16,585 nt of DNA from an uncultured Coriobacteriales bacterium (GCA_947305035.1 CAMZCV010000004.1:1-16585); one strand, 5' to 3'; positions 1-8,138 are shown, counted from the stretch's first letter. The notes: a model not told the origin generated them from the sequence alone. Made by a program: numbers and translations.

Positions 1-278
1 TTGCGGTCGGCCCACATGCCCTGAGCGGCCTTCTCGAAGACCTCGCGCACCAGGTCGGCATTGCCCATCTTGGCGATGGCATTGCGACGAGAGGCGAGAT
101 CGCCCTTCTTGGCCCAGGTGATGATGCGGTCGACATCGGGACGGATAGCCTTGGCACGCTGGTCGAGGGTCTTGATGCGATCGTTCTCGAACAGGGCGCA
201 CACCAGGCTCTTCTTGATTGCCTTGGTATGGCTGGCATCGGTGCCGAGCTTCATACCATGTTTCTTGTTGTGCCTCAT
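1..278 (-). CDS. rplQ: 50S ribosomal protein L17, C-terminus cut by window edge
   Basis: L17 is a large-subunit protein near the peptide exit tunnel. The frame starts at ATG 278-276 with MRHNKKHGMKLG, the characteristic L17 N-terminus, and continues with the family pattern SHTKAIKKSL, RAKAIRPDVDRIITWAKKGD and ASRRNAIAKM. Ninety-two codons are visible; L17 is usually about 115-180 residues, so the C-terminal part is missing only because the window ends. It lies 21 bp downstream of rpoA, the usual position as last gene of the alpha operon. A GGAG-containing stretch precedes the start. No internal defect is seen. Identity is secure; total length cannot be judged. Confidence 0.96.
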   Translation of the reverse strand, partial: MRHNKKHGMKLGTDASHTKAIKKSLVCALFENDRIKTLDQRAKAIRPDVDRIITWAKKGDLASRRNAIAKMGNADLVREVFEKAAQGMWADR

Positions 279-299
279 GATCTAGCTTCTCCTAAACGT

Positions 300-1241
300 T
301 TAAGCCTTAAGGGACAGACCCATGGCCTCGAGCTTATCCTTGACTTCCTCGATGGACTTGACGCCGAAGTTGCGGATGTTCAAGAGGTCGTTCTCGGAGA
401 ACTCGACCAGCTGACGCACAGCGTGGATGCCGGCGCGCTTGAGGCAGTTGTAGGAACGGACCGAAAGGTCGAGATCCTCGATCTGCTTGTCAAGCTCGAC
501 GTTATCCTCCTCGGTGCCCTGGGCGAAAATCGAGGGCTCCTCGTCGTGCTCCTCGGCATCGGCGAGGTTCATGAATGCAGTCATGTGCTGACTGATGATG
601 TTGGCGGCCTCCACCACGGCATCGCGCGGAGAGACGGAGCCATTGGTCTCAACCTCGAGCACGAGGCGATCGTAGTCGGTGTGACGGCCGATACGGCACG
701 CCTCGACGAACTTGGCGCAGCGGCGCACGGGCGAGTAGAGCGAGTCGACGTGCACGATCCCGATGGGATCGCCGTCGCGCTCGTTGTCCTCGCCGGAGAC
801 ATAGCCGCGGCCGCATCCGATGCGCATACGCATGGTGAGATGAGCGTCCTTGCCCAGCGAGCAGATGAAGTGCTCGGGGTTGACGAGCTCGAACTCGGCG
901 GGGATATCGAAATCGCCGCCGGTAACGGTTGCGGGGCCATCGATGTTGATCGAAGCCTCGGCCTCATCGCCGGTGCCCATGGAGCGGAACACAAGACCCT
1001 TCACGTTGAGCACGATGTCGGTGACGTCCTCGTGGACGCCCTCGATGGTGGTGAACTCATGCTGCACGCCATCGATTGCGATGGACTGCACGGCTGCGCC
1101 CTCGAGCGAGGAAAGCAGCACGCGGCGAAGGCTGTTGCCCAACGTCTCGCCATAGCCATGCTCGAGCGGCTCGACGCTGATGCGCGCGAGGTTCTCGTGA
1201 ATCTCCTCTACCGACACCTGCGGTCGGACGAATTCGGACAT
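300..1241 (-). CDS. rpoA: DNA-directed RNA polymerase subunit alpha
   Basis: The alpha subunit dimerises to start RNA polymerase assembly and contacts activators and UP-element DNA. The 313-residue frame has the N-terminal assembly domain (about residues 1-228; motif HGYGETLGNSLRRVLLSS near the start) and a C-terminal domain (about 250-313) with SVRSYNCLKRAGI, where Arg262 matches the DNA-contacting arginine 265 of E. coli. An acidic linker (ADAEEHDEEPS, then TEEDNVELDKQ) joins them. I chose ATG 1241-1239 because GGAGG lies 5 nt upstream; a TTG at 1253 extends the frame by four residues but would bury that ribosome binding site. It sits between rpsD and rplQ, the standard alpha-operon order. 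Confidence 0.97.
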   Translation of the reverse strand: MSEFVRPQVSVEEIHENLARISVEPLEHGYGETLGNSLRRVLLSSLEGAAVQSIAIDGVQHEFTTIEGVHEDVTDIVLNVKGLVFRSMGTGDEAEASINIDGPATVTGGDFDIPAEFELVNPEHFICSLGKDAHLTMRMRIGCGRGYVSGEDNERDGDPIGIVHVDSLYSPVRRCAKFVEACRIGRHTDYDRLVLEVETNGSVSPRDAVVEAANIISQHMTAFMNLADAEEHDEEPSIFAQGTEEDNVELDKQIEDLDLSVRSYNCLKRAGIHAVRQLVEFSENDLLNIRNFGVKSIEEVKDKLEAMGLSLKA

Positions 1242-1262
1242 TGCTACCTCCAATACAGGCGA

Positions 1263-1868
1263 TTACTTGGAGTAGAGCTCGACGATGAGCTGGGGATCGA
1301 TGGTGCCATCGGTGACCAGGTCGACCTGATCGCGGGACGGCGTGGTGAGCACGGTGCCGGCGAGCTTCTCGATGTCAACCTCGAGCCAAGCGGGAACAGC
1401 CATGTGCTCGGTGTAGATGAGGGCCTCCTTGATGGGGAGAAGATCGCGGTACTTGGGAGCGACCTCGATCTTGTCGCCGGCCTTCAGGCGGTACGACGGG
1501 ATGTCGACGCGCTTGCCGTTGACGTTGATGTGGCCGTGGCGCACGGTCTGGCGGGCTTCCTTGCGGGTGCGGGCGAAGCCCAGACGGAACACGACGTTGT
1601 CGAGACGGGTCTCGAGGATCGTCATGAGGTTGTCACCGGTGATGCCCTCGTGCTTGAGCGCGAGCTCGTAGTAGCCGCGGAACTGCTTCTCGAGAACGCC
1701 ATAGATGAACTTGGCCTTCTGCTTCTCCTTGAGCTGCGCACCGTACTCGCTCTCCTGGCGGCGGCGCATCTTGGGCTTGCGGTGGGACTCTTTGTTGATT
1801 CCCATGACAACGGGATCGATGCCGAGGGAGCGGCACCTCTTAAGGACAGGCGTCCTATCAATTGCCAT
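1263..1868 (-). CDS. rpsD: 30S ribosomal protein S4 (zinc-independent form)
   Basis: S4 is a primary 16S rRNA binder that nucleates assembly of the 30S body. The product is 201 residues, a normal length. The S4 RNA-binding domain is visible as TRLDNVVFRLGFARTRKEAR followed by VRHGHINVNGKRVDIPSY, and the protein ends in LIVELYSK, close to the usual LIVEFYSR. The N-terminus has a single cysteine (RCRSLG) instead of the CxxC/C zinc knuckle, so this is the zinc-free form. A GGAAGG ribosome binding site precedes ATG 1868-1866. It lies 18 bp after rpsK and 21 bp before rpoA. In many bacteria S4 represses its own operon; no S4 target pseudoknot was identified here. Confidence 0.97.
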   Translation of the reverse strand: MAIDRTPVLKRCRSLGIDPVVMGINKESHRKPKMRRRQESEYGAQLKEKQKAKFIYGVLEKQFRGYYELALKHEGITGDNLMTILETRLDNVVFRLGFARTRKEARQTVRHGHINVNGKRVDIPSYRLKAGDKIEVAPKYRDLLPIKEALIYTEHMAVPAWLEVDIEKLAGTVLTTPSRDQVDLVTDGTIDPQLIVELYSK

Positions 1869-1886
1869 TGCTCGTATCCTTCCTAG

Positions 1887-2288
1887 CTACACACGACGGC
1901 GCTTCTTGGGGCGGCAACCGTTGTGCGGAATGGGGGTCTTGTCCAGAATGCCCGAAACCTCGAGGCCAGCGGCCTGAAGGGAACGGACTGCGGTCTCGCG
2001 GCCGGAACCAGGGCCCTTAACGAAGACCTGGACCTTCTTGAGGCCGTGCTCCATGGCTGCCTTCGCAGCCGCCTCGGCGGCAAGCTGGGCCGCGAACGGG
2101 GTGGACTTGCGGGAGCCCTTGAAGCCAACGGTACCGCCGGACTGCCAGGAGATGACATTACCCTGCGGATCGGTGATCGAGACGATCGTGTTGTTGAACG
2201 TGCTCTTGATGTGAGCCTGGCCCACAGCGATGTTCTTGCGATCGGCGCGGCGGACGCGCACGGTCTTAACGTTTCTCTTCTGTGCCAT
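1887..2288 (-). CDS. rpsK: 30S ribosomal protein S11
   Basis: S11 lies on the platform of the small subunit beside the E-site mRNA path. The 133-residue product has the S11 signatures [37 protein letters not shown] and the glycine-rich [22 protein letters not shown], and ends in the basic tail [12 protein letters not shown]. The start is ATG 2288-2286, 10 bp after the rpsM stop, so the two are probably translationally linked. Length and motifs match the family throughout. Confidence 0.97.
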   Translation of the reverse strand: MAQKRNVKTVRVRRADRKNIAVGQAHIKSTFNNTIVSITDPQGNVISWQSGGTVGFKGSRKSTPFAAQLAAEAAAKAAMEHGLKKVQVFVKGPGSGRETAVRSLQAAGLEVSGILDKTPIPHNGCRPKKRRRV

Positions 2289-2298
2289 GTCCTACTCC

Positions 2299-2670
2299 CT
2301 AGCCCTTCTTGCGAGCACCGATCTGACGCTTCTTGCCCTTGCGGGTGCGAGCGTTGGTGTGGGTGCGCTGACCGTGGACAGGGAGGCCCTTGCGGTGACG
2401 GAGGCCGCGGTAGCAGCCGATCTCCATCAGGCGGGCGGTGTTCTGACGAACCTCACGACGGAGGTCGCCCTCGGTGGTGAAGTTAGCATCAATGTAGTCG
2501 CGAAGCTTGGAGACCTCGTCCTCAGAGAGGTCCTTGACGCGAGTGCTGGGGTCGACGCCGGTCTCAGCGCAGATCTTGGTGGCGCTGGTCTGGCCGATGC
2601 CGTAAATGTAAGTGAGTCCGATCTCGACGCGCTTGTCACGCGGAAGATCGACGCCGTTAATACGGGCCAA
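2299..2670 (-). CDS. rpsM: 30S ribosomal protein S13, TTG start
   Basis: S13 is in the head of the 30S subunit and contributes to the bridge with the large subunit and to P-site tRNA contacts. The 123-residue product begins (M)[21 protein letters not shown], has [11 protein letters not shown] (helix-hairpin-helix-like) and ends with the basic tail containing [19 protein letters not shown], all typical of S13. The start codon is TTG (2670-2668); no ATG or GTG fits the family N-terminus, and a GGAG lies about 7 nt upstream. It follows rpmJ by 15 bp. The weak start may tune output, but that is inference. Confidence 0.96.
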   Translation of the reverse strand: MARINGVDLPRDKRVEIGLTYIYGIGQTSATKICAETGVDPSTRVKDLSEDEVSKLRDYIDANFTTEGDLRREVRQNTARLMEIGCYRGLRHRKGLPVHGQRTHTNARTRKGKKRQIGARKKG

Positions 2671-2685
2671 CTTGGAGCTCCTCTC

Positions 2686-2799
2686 TTAGCCCTGGCGCTG
2701 CTTGTGGCGCGGGTTCTCGCAGATGACGTAGACCTTGCCGTGGCGACGAATGACCTTGCATTTGTCGCACATCTTCTTAACAGAAGGACGTACCTTCAT
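2686..2799 (-). CDS. rpmJ: 50S ribosomal protein L36 (zinc-binding form)
   Basis: A 37-residue protein reading [20 protein letters not shown] and ending in [11 protein letters not shown]36 is the smallest large-subunit protein and sits near 23S rRNA domain VI. Zinc ligands Cys11, Cys14, Cys27 and His32 are all present, so this is the zinc-dependent form. GGAGG lies 8 nt before ATG 2799-2797. The order infA, rpmJ, rpsM is the standard one for Gram-positive alpha operons. A possible promoter and a small hairpin lie in the 124-bp gap before it. Confidence 0.96.
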   Translation of the reverse strand: MKVRPSVKKMCDKCKVIRRHGKVYVICENPRHKQRQG

Positions 2800-2848
2800 G
2801 ACTGTATCCCTCCAGAAATCGAGGATTCATTCGGTCGTTCTTGTGGCA

Positions 2849-2866
2849 GGTCAGGTGGAGCTGACC
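2849..2866 (-). other. Perfect hairpin in the infA-rpmJ gap
   Basis: On the minus strand GGTCAG and CTGACC form a perfect 6-bp stem around a 6-nt loop. It lies just where a transcript from the candidate promoter at 2872-2899 would begin, about 50 nt upstream of rpmJ. There is no following U tract, so it is not an intrinsic terminator. A 5' protective stem or a protein-binding site is possible; neither is shown. Confidence 0.35.
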
Positions 2867-2871
2867 CGCGC

Positions 2872-2899
2872 TATATACTCGCCCAGCCGCAGGCGTGAA
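2872..2899 (-). promoter_or_regulatory. Possible promoter upstream of rpmJ
   Basis: On the minus strand TTCACG (2899-2894) is followed after 16 nt by TATATA (2877-2872). Both hexamers deviate from consensus, but the TATATA stands out in a GC-rich region and the infA-rpmJ gap of 124 bp is long for this operon. It would give a second start for rpmJ-rpsM-rpsK-rpsD-rpoA-rplQ. This is inference from sequence alone. Confidence 0.35.
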
Positions 2900-2923
2900 T
2901 TGCCGTGCCTAAAGGAGCGCAGC

Positions 2924-3142
2924 CTACTTGTAGCGGTAGGTGATGCGGCCCCTCGTGAGGTCGTACGGGGAGATCTCCACGACGACCCTGTCACCCGGGA
3001 GGATGCGGATGTAGTTCATCCGGATCTTGCCCGAGATGGTGCAGAGGATGGTCTTTCCGTTCTCGAGCTCAACGTTGAACATGGCGTTGGGCAGGGGCTC
3101 GACGACCTTGCCCTCAAGCTCGATTGCGTCCTGCTTGCTCAA
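2924..3142 (-). CDS. infA: Translation initiation factor IF-1, TTG start
   Basis: IF-1 binds the 30S A site during initiation. From TTG 3142 the product has exactly 72 residues, as in E. coli, with the S1-like OB fold: [59 protein letters not shown] and [14 protein letters not shown] ribosome binding site lies 7 nt upstream of this TTG. A further in-frame TTG at 3181 would add 13 unrelated residues and is rejected. The gene follows map after a hairpin and a strong promoter, so it opens the alpha part of the cluster. Confidence 0.96.
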   Translation of the reverse strand: MSKQDAIELEGKVVEPLPNAMFNVELENGKTILCTISGKIRMNYIRILPGDRVVVEISPYDLTRGRITYRYK

Positions 3143-3180
3143 AGTGCAACCCTCTCTTACAAACGATAGTGCGACAAACA

Positions 3181-3209
3181 ATCATATCAAAAGAAAACTG
3201 ATTGTCCAA
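3181..3209 (-). promoter_or_regulatory. Sigma-A type promoter for infA and the alpha operon
   Basis: On the minus strand TTGGAC (3209-3204) and TATGAT (3186-3181) are separated by exactly 17 nt, each one or two changes from the consensus TTGACA/TATAAT. The spacer is A/T rich, unlike the surrounding genes. The predicted start lies about 30 nt upstream of the infA TTG. This lets infA-rpmJ-rpsM-rpsK-rpsD-rpoA-rplQ be expressed independently of the spc genes upstream. Confidence 0.72.
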
Positions 3210-3238
3210 GCTGCGATTATGGAACAATCGTGCAGCTT
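3208..3238 (-). terminator. Hairpin at the map stop codon, possible terminator or attenuator
   Basis: On the minus strand AAGCTGC (overlapping the map TAA) pairs with GCAGCTT, and inside it GATT pairs with AATC, giving an 11-bp stem with a 2-nt bulge and a 7-nt loop. The bases after it are T-rich but do not form a clean U run, so termination is likely partial. Its 3' arm overlaps the -35 box of the infA promoter, which fits a boundary between two transcription units. Confidence 0.5.
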
Positions 3239-4022
3239 AATAGCCTCCCTGCATGGGGCACCAAGGGCCTTCGGAATCCTCGGTGAGGATGACGGGGCCA
3301 TCCTTGGTGATGGCGATGGTGTTCTCGTAGTGCGCCGCGAAGCCTCCGTCATCGGTGACGACGGTCCAGCGATTGGGCAGGGTGTAGGTGCCCCACGAGC
3401 CCATGGTAATCATAGGCTCGATGGCGATTACCATTCCTACCTGCAGTTTTACGCCCCTGCCACGATGTCCGTAGTTGGGAACGCTGGGCTCTTCGTGCAT
3501 GACGCGGCCAACGCCGTGTCCAACGTAGTCGCGAACCACACCGTAGCCGTTGCCCTCGGCAAGCTCCTGGACGGCAGCACCGATATCACCGACGTGATTG
3601 CCGGGAACGGCCTGCTCGATGCCGGCGATAAGGCAGTCGCGCGTGCACTCGCACAGTGCCTTGGCCTCATCGGAGACGGAACCTACATAAAAAGTCCATG
3701 CATTGTCGCCCACCCATCCCTCTTTGGTGGCTCCGGTGTCGATGGAGATGATGTCGCCCTCCTGCAGGATGACCGCGGGGGACGGGATGCCGTGCACGAC
3801 CTCCTCGTTGCGGGAGGAGCAGATGCTGCCGGGGAATCCGCCATAGCCCTTGAAGGTGGGGACACCGCGATGGAGGCGGATGAAGCTCTCCACGGCGGCA
3901 TCGATCTCGGCGGTTGAGACGCCCGGGCGCACGAGTGCGCCCGCACGGCGCAGGGCCGCTTTTGAAAGCGACCCTGCGATCTTCATCTCTTCGATATTCT
4001 GGGTGGTCTTAATCTTGATCAT
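3237..4022 (-). CDS. map: Methionine aminopeptidase, type I
   Basis: This cytosolic metalloprotease removes the initiator methionine from nascent proteins. The 261-residue product has the pita-bread fold of the family, and the five metal ligands are all visible: Asp95 (in SIDTG), Asp106 (in GDNAW), His169 (in GHGVG), Glu202 (in IAIEPM) and Glu233 (in HYENT). His77 (VVHGIP) is the conserved active-site histidine. There is no N-terminal SH3-like or zinc-finger extension. Its ATG (4022-4020) overlaps the adk stop in an ATGA arrangement, so translation is probably coupled to adk. The adk-map-infA order is standard for Gram-positive spc operons. Confidence 0.96.
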   Translation of the reverse strand: MIKIKTTQNIEEMKIAGSLSKAALRRAGALVRPGVSTAEIDAAVESFIRLHRGVPTFKGYGGFPGSICSSRNEEVVHGIPSPAVILQEGDIISIDTGATKEGWVGDNAWTFYVGSVSDEAKALCECTRDCLIAGIEQAVPGNHVGDIGAAVQELAEGNGYGVVRDYVGHGVGRVMHEEPSVPNYGHRGRGVKLQVGMVIAIEPMITMGSWGTYTLPNRWTVVTDDGGFAAHYENTIAITKDGPVILTEDSEGPWCPMQGGY

Positions 4023-4645
4023 AGACCGAGCGCTTCTTTCACAAGAACGTACACATCATCGGGATCGCCCTGGCCATCGACCTCGAGGAGCTTATCCTGG
4101 CCCTTGAAGTACTCGATGAGCGGAGCGGTCTTGGTGGCGTAGGTATCGAGACGATTCTGGATGGTGGCGGGCTTGTCGTCATCGCGCTGGTACATCTCGC
4201 CACCGCAGCGCGGGCACACCGTCATGGTGTCGTTGCCGGTGAAACCGCAGGCCTTGCAGGCGCGACGGCGGGACAGGCGGTCGACGATGACGGCGGGGTC
4301 GACGGCCACGAGCAGGGCGGCATCGAGGTTCTTGCCCATCTCGGCGAGCACCGAGTCGAGGGTGACGGCCTGCGCCGTGTTGCGGGGATAACCGTCGAGG
4401 ATGAAGCCGTTCTTGACGTCGTCGGAAGCAAGACGCTCCTTGATGAGTGCGAGCACCAGATTGTCGGGAACGAGCGCGCCGGCATCCATGTAGCTCTTGG
4501 CCTCGAGGCCGAGAGGAGTGCCGGCGGCGATGGCGCCGCGCAGCAGGTCGCCGGTGGAGATGTGTGCCATACCGAACTCTGCGGTGAGCCTCTGGGCCTG
4601 GGTGCCCTTGCCTGCACCAGGTGCGCCGAGCAGAACGATGTTCAT
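4019..4645 (-). CDS. adk: Adenylate kinase with zinc-binding LID
   Basis: Adk interconverts ATP plus AMP and two ADP in the cytosol. The 208-residue product has the P-loop GAPGAGKGT (residues 7-15), the AMP-site motif STGDLLR (30-36), ILDGYPR (82-88) and a long LID domain. Cys130, Cys133, Cys144 and Cys147 form a four-cysteine zinc site in the LID, the type common in Gram-positive enzymes. It lies 28 bp after secY, with GGGGAGAG before ATG 4645-4643, and overlaps map by 4 bp. Confidence 0.97.
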   Translation of the reverse strand: MNIVLLGAPGAGKGTQAQRLTAEFGMAHISTGDLLRGAIAAGTPLGLEAKSYMDAGALVPDNLVLALIKERLASDDVKNGFILDGYPRNTAQAVTLDSVLAEMGKNLDAALLVAVDPAVIVDRLSRRRACKACGFTGNDTMTVCPRCGGEMYQRDDDKPATIQNRLDTYATKTAPLIEYFKGQDKLLEVDGQGDPDDVYVLVKEALGL

Positions 4646-4673
4646 GTCTAACTCTCCCCTCTCGAAACAGCCG

Positions 4674-5951
4674 TTACTTGAAGAAACCGTCGTAGTTGTT
4701 CATCTTGAGCTGGCTCTCGATGGACGAAAGCGTGTCCATGGCAACGCCGACCATGATGAGGATGGACGTGCCGCCGAAAGCCTGGATGAGCTGGTTGCCG
4801 GTGAAGAAGAAGATAATCGACGGGATCACGGAGAGAGCGGCCATGAAGAGGGCGCCCGGAAGCGTGATGTGGTCGATCGTGCTCTTGATGTAGTCGACCG
4901 TGGCCTTGCCCGGACGGATGCCGGGGATGAAGCCACCCTGGGTGCGGAGCTGGGTGGCCGGCTCCTCGGGATTGAACACCCTGGAGGTGTAGAAGTACGC
5001 GAAGAAGACGATCAGGACCACCGAGAGGATCCAGTTGATCCATCCGCTGGAAAGCGCGCTGGCGAAGCTCTGGACCCAGCCGACACCGGGGAAGAACACC
5101 GAGAGCTGCGCGGGGAAGTACAGCACCGCGCTGGCGAAGATGATGGGGATGACGCCGGCGGTGTTGACCTTGATGGGCAGGTAGGTGGACTGTCCACCCA
5201 TCATCTGACGGCCCACGACGCGCTTGGCGTACTGCACCGGGATGCGGCGCTGGCCGCGCTCGATGAAGACGATGACCGGGATGATAGCGATGATCACGAT
5301 GAACGTGATGATGGTCAGCACGATGTTGCCGGTTCCCGTTACGGACGAGATGAGCGCGGAGGGCAGGCCGCTCATGATGTTGCAGAAGATGATGAGCGAC
5401 ATGCCGTTGCCAACGCCGTGCTGCGTCATGACCTCGCCGAGCCACATGATCAGGATGCAGCCGACGACCATGGTGAACACGACGATGAAGGCATGGATGC
5501 CCTCGGGCACGCCCGTGTTGGCAAACGTGACGCCATAGCTCTTGAACAGGAAGAAATAGCCGATGGCGTTGACCGTTGCGAGAAGGATGGTGATATAGCG
5601 GTTGTACTGGGTGATCTTACGACGACCAGCCTCCCCCTCCTTGGCGAGCTCGCCAAGGGAGGGGATGACCGCCTGCATCATCTGCATGATGATCTCAGCC
5701 GTGATGTAGGGCATGATGCCAAGGCTGAAGACCGACATACGCGAGAGTGCGCCGCCGGAGAAGAGGTTGAGCACCGCAAGGGGGCCGTTGCTGGCAAGGC
5801 CCGTCTGATAGGCGGCAAGCATTGCCTGGAACGGGGCACCCGGAACAGGCAGGTATGCGCCAAAGCGGTACAGCAGCAGGATGCTTGCCGTCAGCAGGAT
5901 CTTCTTGCGCAGTTCCGGAATGCGGAATGCGTTTTCGAGTCCCTTTAGCAC
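4674..5951 (-). CDS. secY: Protein translocase channel subunit SecY, GTG start
   Basis: SecY forms the protein-conducting channel of the cytoplasmic membrane with SecE and SecG and works with SecA and the signal recognition particle. The 425-residue product has the usual start (MLKGLENAFRIPELRKKILL), alternating hydrophobic segments consistent with ten membrane spans, the plug-region sequence LNLFSGGALSRMSVFSLGIM, ITAEIIMQMM, and the cytosolic loop ERGQRRIPVQYAKR. It starts at GTG (5951-5949); the rplO TAA lies inside the overlap GTGCTAA, so re-initiation from rplO is likely. The nearest Shine-Dalgarno-like GAAGG is about 11 nt away, which supports coupling. It would export the adhesin encoded at 12189. 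Confidence 0.96.
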   Translation of the reverse strand: MLKGLENAFRIPELRKKILLTASILLLYRFGAYLPVPGAPFQAMLAAYQTGLASNGPLAVLNLFSGGALSRMSVFSLGIMPYITAEIIMQMMQAVIPSLGELAKEGEAGRRKITQYNRYITILLATVNAIGYFFLFKSYGVTFANTGVPEGIHAFIVVFTMVVGCILIMWLGEVMTQHGVGNGMSLIIFCNIMSGLPSALISSVTGTGNIVLTIITFIVIIAIIPVIVFIERGQRRIPVQYAKRVVGRQMMGGQSTYLPIKVNTAGVIPIIFASAVLYFPAQLSVFFPGVGWVQSFASALSSGWINWILSVVLIVFFAYFYTSRVFNPEEPATQLRTQGGFIPGIRPGKATVDYIKSTIDHITLPGALFMAALSVIPSIIFFFTGNQLIQAFGGTSILIMVGVAMDTLSSIESQLKMNNYDGFFK

Positions 5952-6394
5952 GCTGCTTCAACCTTTCCACCAGCTGCCTCGATCTTGGCGATTGCGGAGG
6001 CAGAGACCTTGTCCACACGCACGGTGAGGCTCTTGGTGAGCTCGCCGTCGCCCAGGACCTTGACGGGGATGAACTCGGCCTTGATGACGCCCTTCTCCAC
6101 GAGGGAGGCGCCGTCGACGACGTCGCCGTCGGCGAAGATGGCATCGAGGCGGGACACGTTCACGGGAGCATACTCCACGCGGCTGTGGTTGGTGAAGCCG
6201 GGGAGCTTGGGCAGGCGCATGGCGAGCGGCTGCTGGCCGCCCTCGAAGCCCTTGCCCTTGCCGCCACCGGAGCGGGACAGCTGGCCCTTGTAACCGCGGC
6301 CAGCCGTGGTGCCGGTACCGGAAGAATTGCCGCGCCCGAGGCGCTTGCGATTCTTAGTGGAGCCCTCAGAGGGGCGAAGATCGTTGAGCTGCAT
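5945..6394 (-). CDS. rplO: 50S ribosomal protein L15
   Basis: L15 is a late-assembly large-subunit protein. From ATG 6394-6392 the product is 149 residues and starts MQLNDLRPSEGSTKNRKRLGRGNSSGTGTTA in pattern (Gly/Arg-rich rRNA-binding extension), followed by GFEGGQQPLAMRLPKLPGF, a signature of the family, and a compact C-terminal domain. The frame is open upstream to 6427, but AGAGGT before 6394 and the family N-terminus fix this start. It lies 10 bp after rpmD and overlaps the secY start by 7 bp. Confidence 0.96.
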   Translation of the reverse strand: MQLNDLRPSEGSTKNRKRLGRGNSSGTGTTAGRGYKGQLSRSGGGKGKGFEGGQQPLAMRLPKLPGFTNHSRVEYAPVNVSRLDAIFADGDVVDGASLVEKGVIKAEFIPVKVLGDGELTKSLTVRVDKVSASAIAKIEAAGGKVEAAC

Positions 6395-6404
6395 ATTGGT
6401 ACCT

Positions 6405-6590
6405 CTACATCTCTTCAACTTCGACAAGGTGCTTGATCTTGAAGATCATGCCGCGAATGCTGTCGTTGTCGGGCTGCTCGACGGTGTCGCCAATCTTGCG
6501 GAGACCGAGCGCCTTGGCGGTAGCGGTCTGGTCCTTCTTGACGGACGCGACGGCGCTGCGCACGAGCGTGATCTTGAGTGTCTTGGCCAT
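6405..6590 (-). CDS. rpmD: 50S ribosomal protein L30
   Basis: A 61-residue large-subunit protein, the normal length for bacterial L30. It shows [34 protein letters not shown] and a C-terminal [16 protein letters not shown], matching the family along its whole length. The start ATG 6590-6588 lies 3 bp after the rpsE stop, a tight coupling seen in most spc operons. Confidence 0.95.
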   Translation of the reverse strand: MAKTLKITLVRSAVASVKKDQTATAKALGLRKIGDTVEQPDNDSIRGMIFKIKHLVEVEEM

Positions 6591-6593
6591 CTC

Positions 6594-7130
6594 TTAGTTC
6601 TCCTTCCCGATGAACATCTCCGAGACGGTGAGACCGCGGCGGTTTGCCGCCTCCTCGGGGCTGGAGAGCTCCTTGAGACCCTCAGCGGCCGCCTTGATGA
6701 TGTTGAGGGCGTTGTTGGTGCCGAGGGACTTGGAGAGGACGTTGGTGATACCGGCCAGCTCGAAGAGCGGACGGACGGGGCCGCCGGCGATGACGCCGGT
6801 ACCGGCTACTGCAGGCTTGATGAGGACGCGACCGGCGCCGAAGTGGCCCTCCACGGTGTGGGGGATGGTGCCATTCTCGGTGACGGGCACGTGGAACATG
6901 TTCTTCTTGGCGTCGTCGACACCCTTCTGGATGGCCAGGGGCACCTCGGTGGACTTGCCCATGCCGAGGCCGACGGTGCCCTTGCCGTCACCGACGGCGA
7001 CGAGGGCGACGAGGCTCATGCGGCGGCCGCCCTTGACGACCTTGGAAACGCGGTGGATGTAGACGACGCGCTCCTGGAGGTCGCTCTCCCTCTCCTGCTG
7101 ACGCTGCTGCTGCTTACGTTCACGAGGCAT
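6594..7130 (-). CDS. rpsE: 30S ribosomal protein S5
   Basis: S5 lines the mRNA entry site and affects decoding accuracy. The 178-residue product has a basic, Gln-rich head (residues 1-18), the N-terminal double-stranded RNA-binding domain ([28 protein letters not shown] in pattern, then [12 protein letters not shown]) and the C-terminal domain with [20 protein letters not shown] and [14 protein letters not shown]. No residue of the family core looks missing. It begins 12 bp after rplR with a GGGG-containing ribosome binding site. Confidence 0.97.
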   Translation of the reverse strand: MPRERKQQQRQQERESDLQERVVYIHRVSKVVKGGRRMSLVALVAVGDGKGTVGLGMGKSTEVPLAIQKGVDDAKKNMFHVPVTENGTIPHTVEGHFGAGRVLIKPAVAGTGVIAGGPVRPLFELAGITNVLSKSLGTNNALNIIKAAAEGLKELSSPEEAANRRGLTVSEMFIGKEN

Positions 7131-7142
7131 GCTAACCCCTCC

Positions 7143-7511
7143 TTAGAAGTTCAGGCCCGCGTTGCGGGCGCCGTCTGCCAGTGCCTTCACACGACCGTGA
7201 TAGATGCGGCCGCCGCGGTCGAACGTGACCGCGGAGACGCCCTTCTCGATCGCGCGCTTTGCGACGAGCTCGCCGACGAGAGCTGCGGCGTCCTTGTTGG
7301 AGCCCAGCTTGCCGGTGGCCTTGAATTCAGGATCGAGCGTGGATGCCGAGCAGATGGTCTTGCTGTCGGCGTCGTCGATAACCTGAGCGTAGATGTGTGC
7401 ATTGGTGCGGTGCACCGAGAGGCGCGGACGCTCGGCCGTGCCGAAGATCTTGGCGCGGACGCGGCGCTGACGGCGCTTGAGTCCTGCCTTCTTCTTCTGC
7501 AACTTGTCCAT
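7143..7511 (-). CDS. rplR: 50S ribosomal protein L18
   Basis: L18 binds 5S rRNA together with L5. The 122-residue product opens with a lysine/arginine-rich stretch ([20 protein letters not shown]), then [19 protein letters not shown], and ends in [20 protein letters not shown] followed by AGLNF, the family C-terminus. ATG 7511-7509 is preceded by AAGGAG. The 63-bp gap to rplF upstream is one of the longer ones in this cluster. Confidence 0.97.
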   Translation of the reverse strand: MDKLQKKKAGLKRRQRRVRAKIFGTAERPRLSVHRTNAHIYAQVIDDADSKTICSASTLDPEFKATGKLGSNKDAAALVGELVAKRAIEKGVSAVTFDRGGRIYHGRVKALADGARNAGLNF

Positions 7512-7574
7512 GTAAATCTCCTTTTTCCGTTGCCACCACCTGACGGGGTGATGGTCTTTATGAGCTGGTAGGCG

Positions 7575-8111
7575 TTACTTGGCAGCCTTGCCGAGCTTGC
7601 GGCGGATGAACTCACCATCGTAGTGGATGCCCTTGCCCTTGTAAGGCTCGGGAGGACGCTTCATGCGGATCTCGGCGGCAACCTGGCCGACCTGCTCCTT
7701 GGAAATGCCCTTGACGATGATGTGGGTGTTGTCGGGAACCTCGAACGTGATGTTCTCGGGAGCCTTGTAGATCACGGGATTGCTGTAGCCGAGCAGGAGC
7801 TCGAGGTCGGAGCCCTTGAGCGTTGCACGGTAGCCGACGCCGGTCATCTCGAGCTTCTTGGCGAAGCCCTCGGAGACGCCCACGACCATGTTGTTGATGA
7901 GCGTGCGGGTGAGACCCTGCTGGGCGTTGGAGTCGGCAACGCCGTCGATGAGGTCGACCTTGACCTGGCCGTCCTCGAGGGTGATGGTGGTGCTGGGGGT
8001 GAAGGTGCGCTCGAGCGTGCCCTTGGGGCCGGTGACCTTCACGTTGTGTCCGTCGATCTCAACGGTGACGCCGGCGGGAACGATGACAGGATGCTTGCCG
8101 ATACGGGACAT
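7575..8111 (-). CDS. rplF: 50S ribosomal protein L6
   Basis: L6 sits near the factor-binding site and sarcin-ricin loop. The 178-residue product starts MSRIGKHPVIVPAGVTVEI, contains two repeated alpha/beta domains, and carries the C-terminal signature RMKRPPEPYKGKGIHYDGE with the basic tail RRKLGKAAK. Length and motifs match. AAGGAG precedes ATG 8111-8109, and the gene lies 27 bp after rpsH. Confidence 0.97.
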   Translation of the reverse strand: MSRIGKHPVIVPAGVTVEIDGHNVKVTGPKGTLERTFTPSTTITLEDGQVKVDLIDGVADSNAQQGLTRTLINNMVVGVSEGFAKKLEMTGVGYRATLKGSDLELLLGYSNPVIYKAPENITFEVPDNTHIIVKGISKEQVGQVAAEIRMKRPPEPYKGKGIHYDGEFIRRKLGKAAK

Positions 8112-8138
8112 AATCTTGTCTCCTTTCTTCTCGCCGAA

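Noticed and set aside
228..1886. Plus-strand open frame of 552 codons opposite rpoA and rpsD
   Set aside because: It lies fully opposite two certain ribosomal-operon genes. The residues are Val/Leu/Asp/Gly-rich as expected from reading GC-biased codons backwards, and it has no ribosome binding site or domain.
4497..5948. Plus-strand open frame of 483 codons opposite secY and adk
   Set aside because: It is a mirror of secY with Asp/Glu/His-rich low-complexity composition. No domain is recognised, and secY on the other strand is certain.
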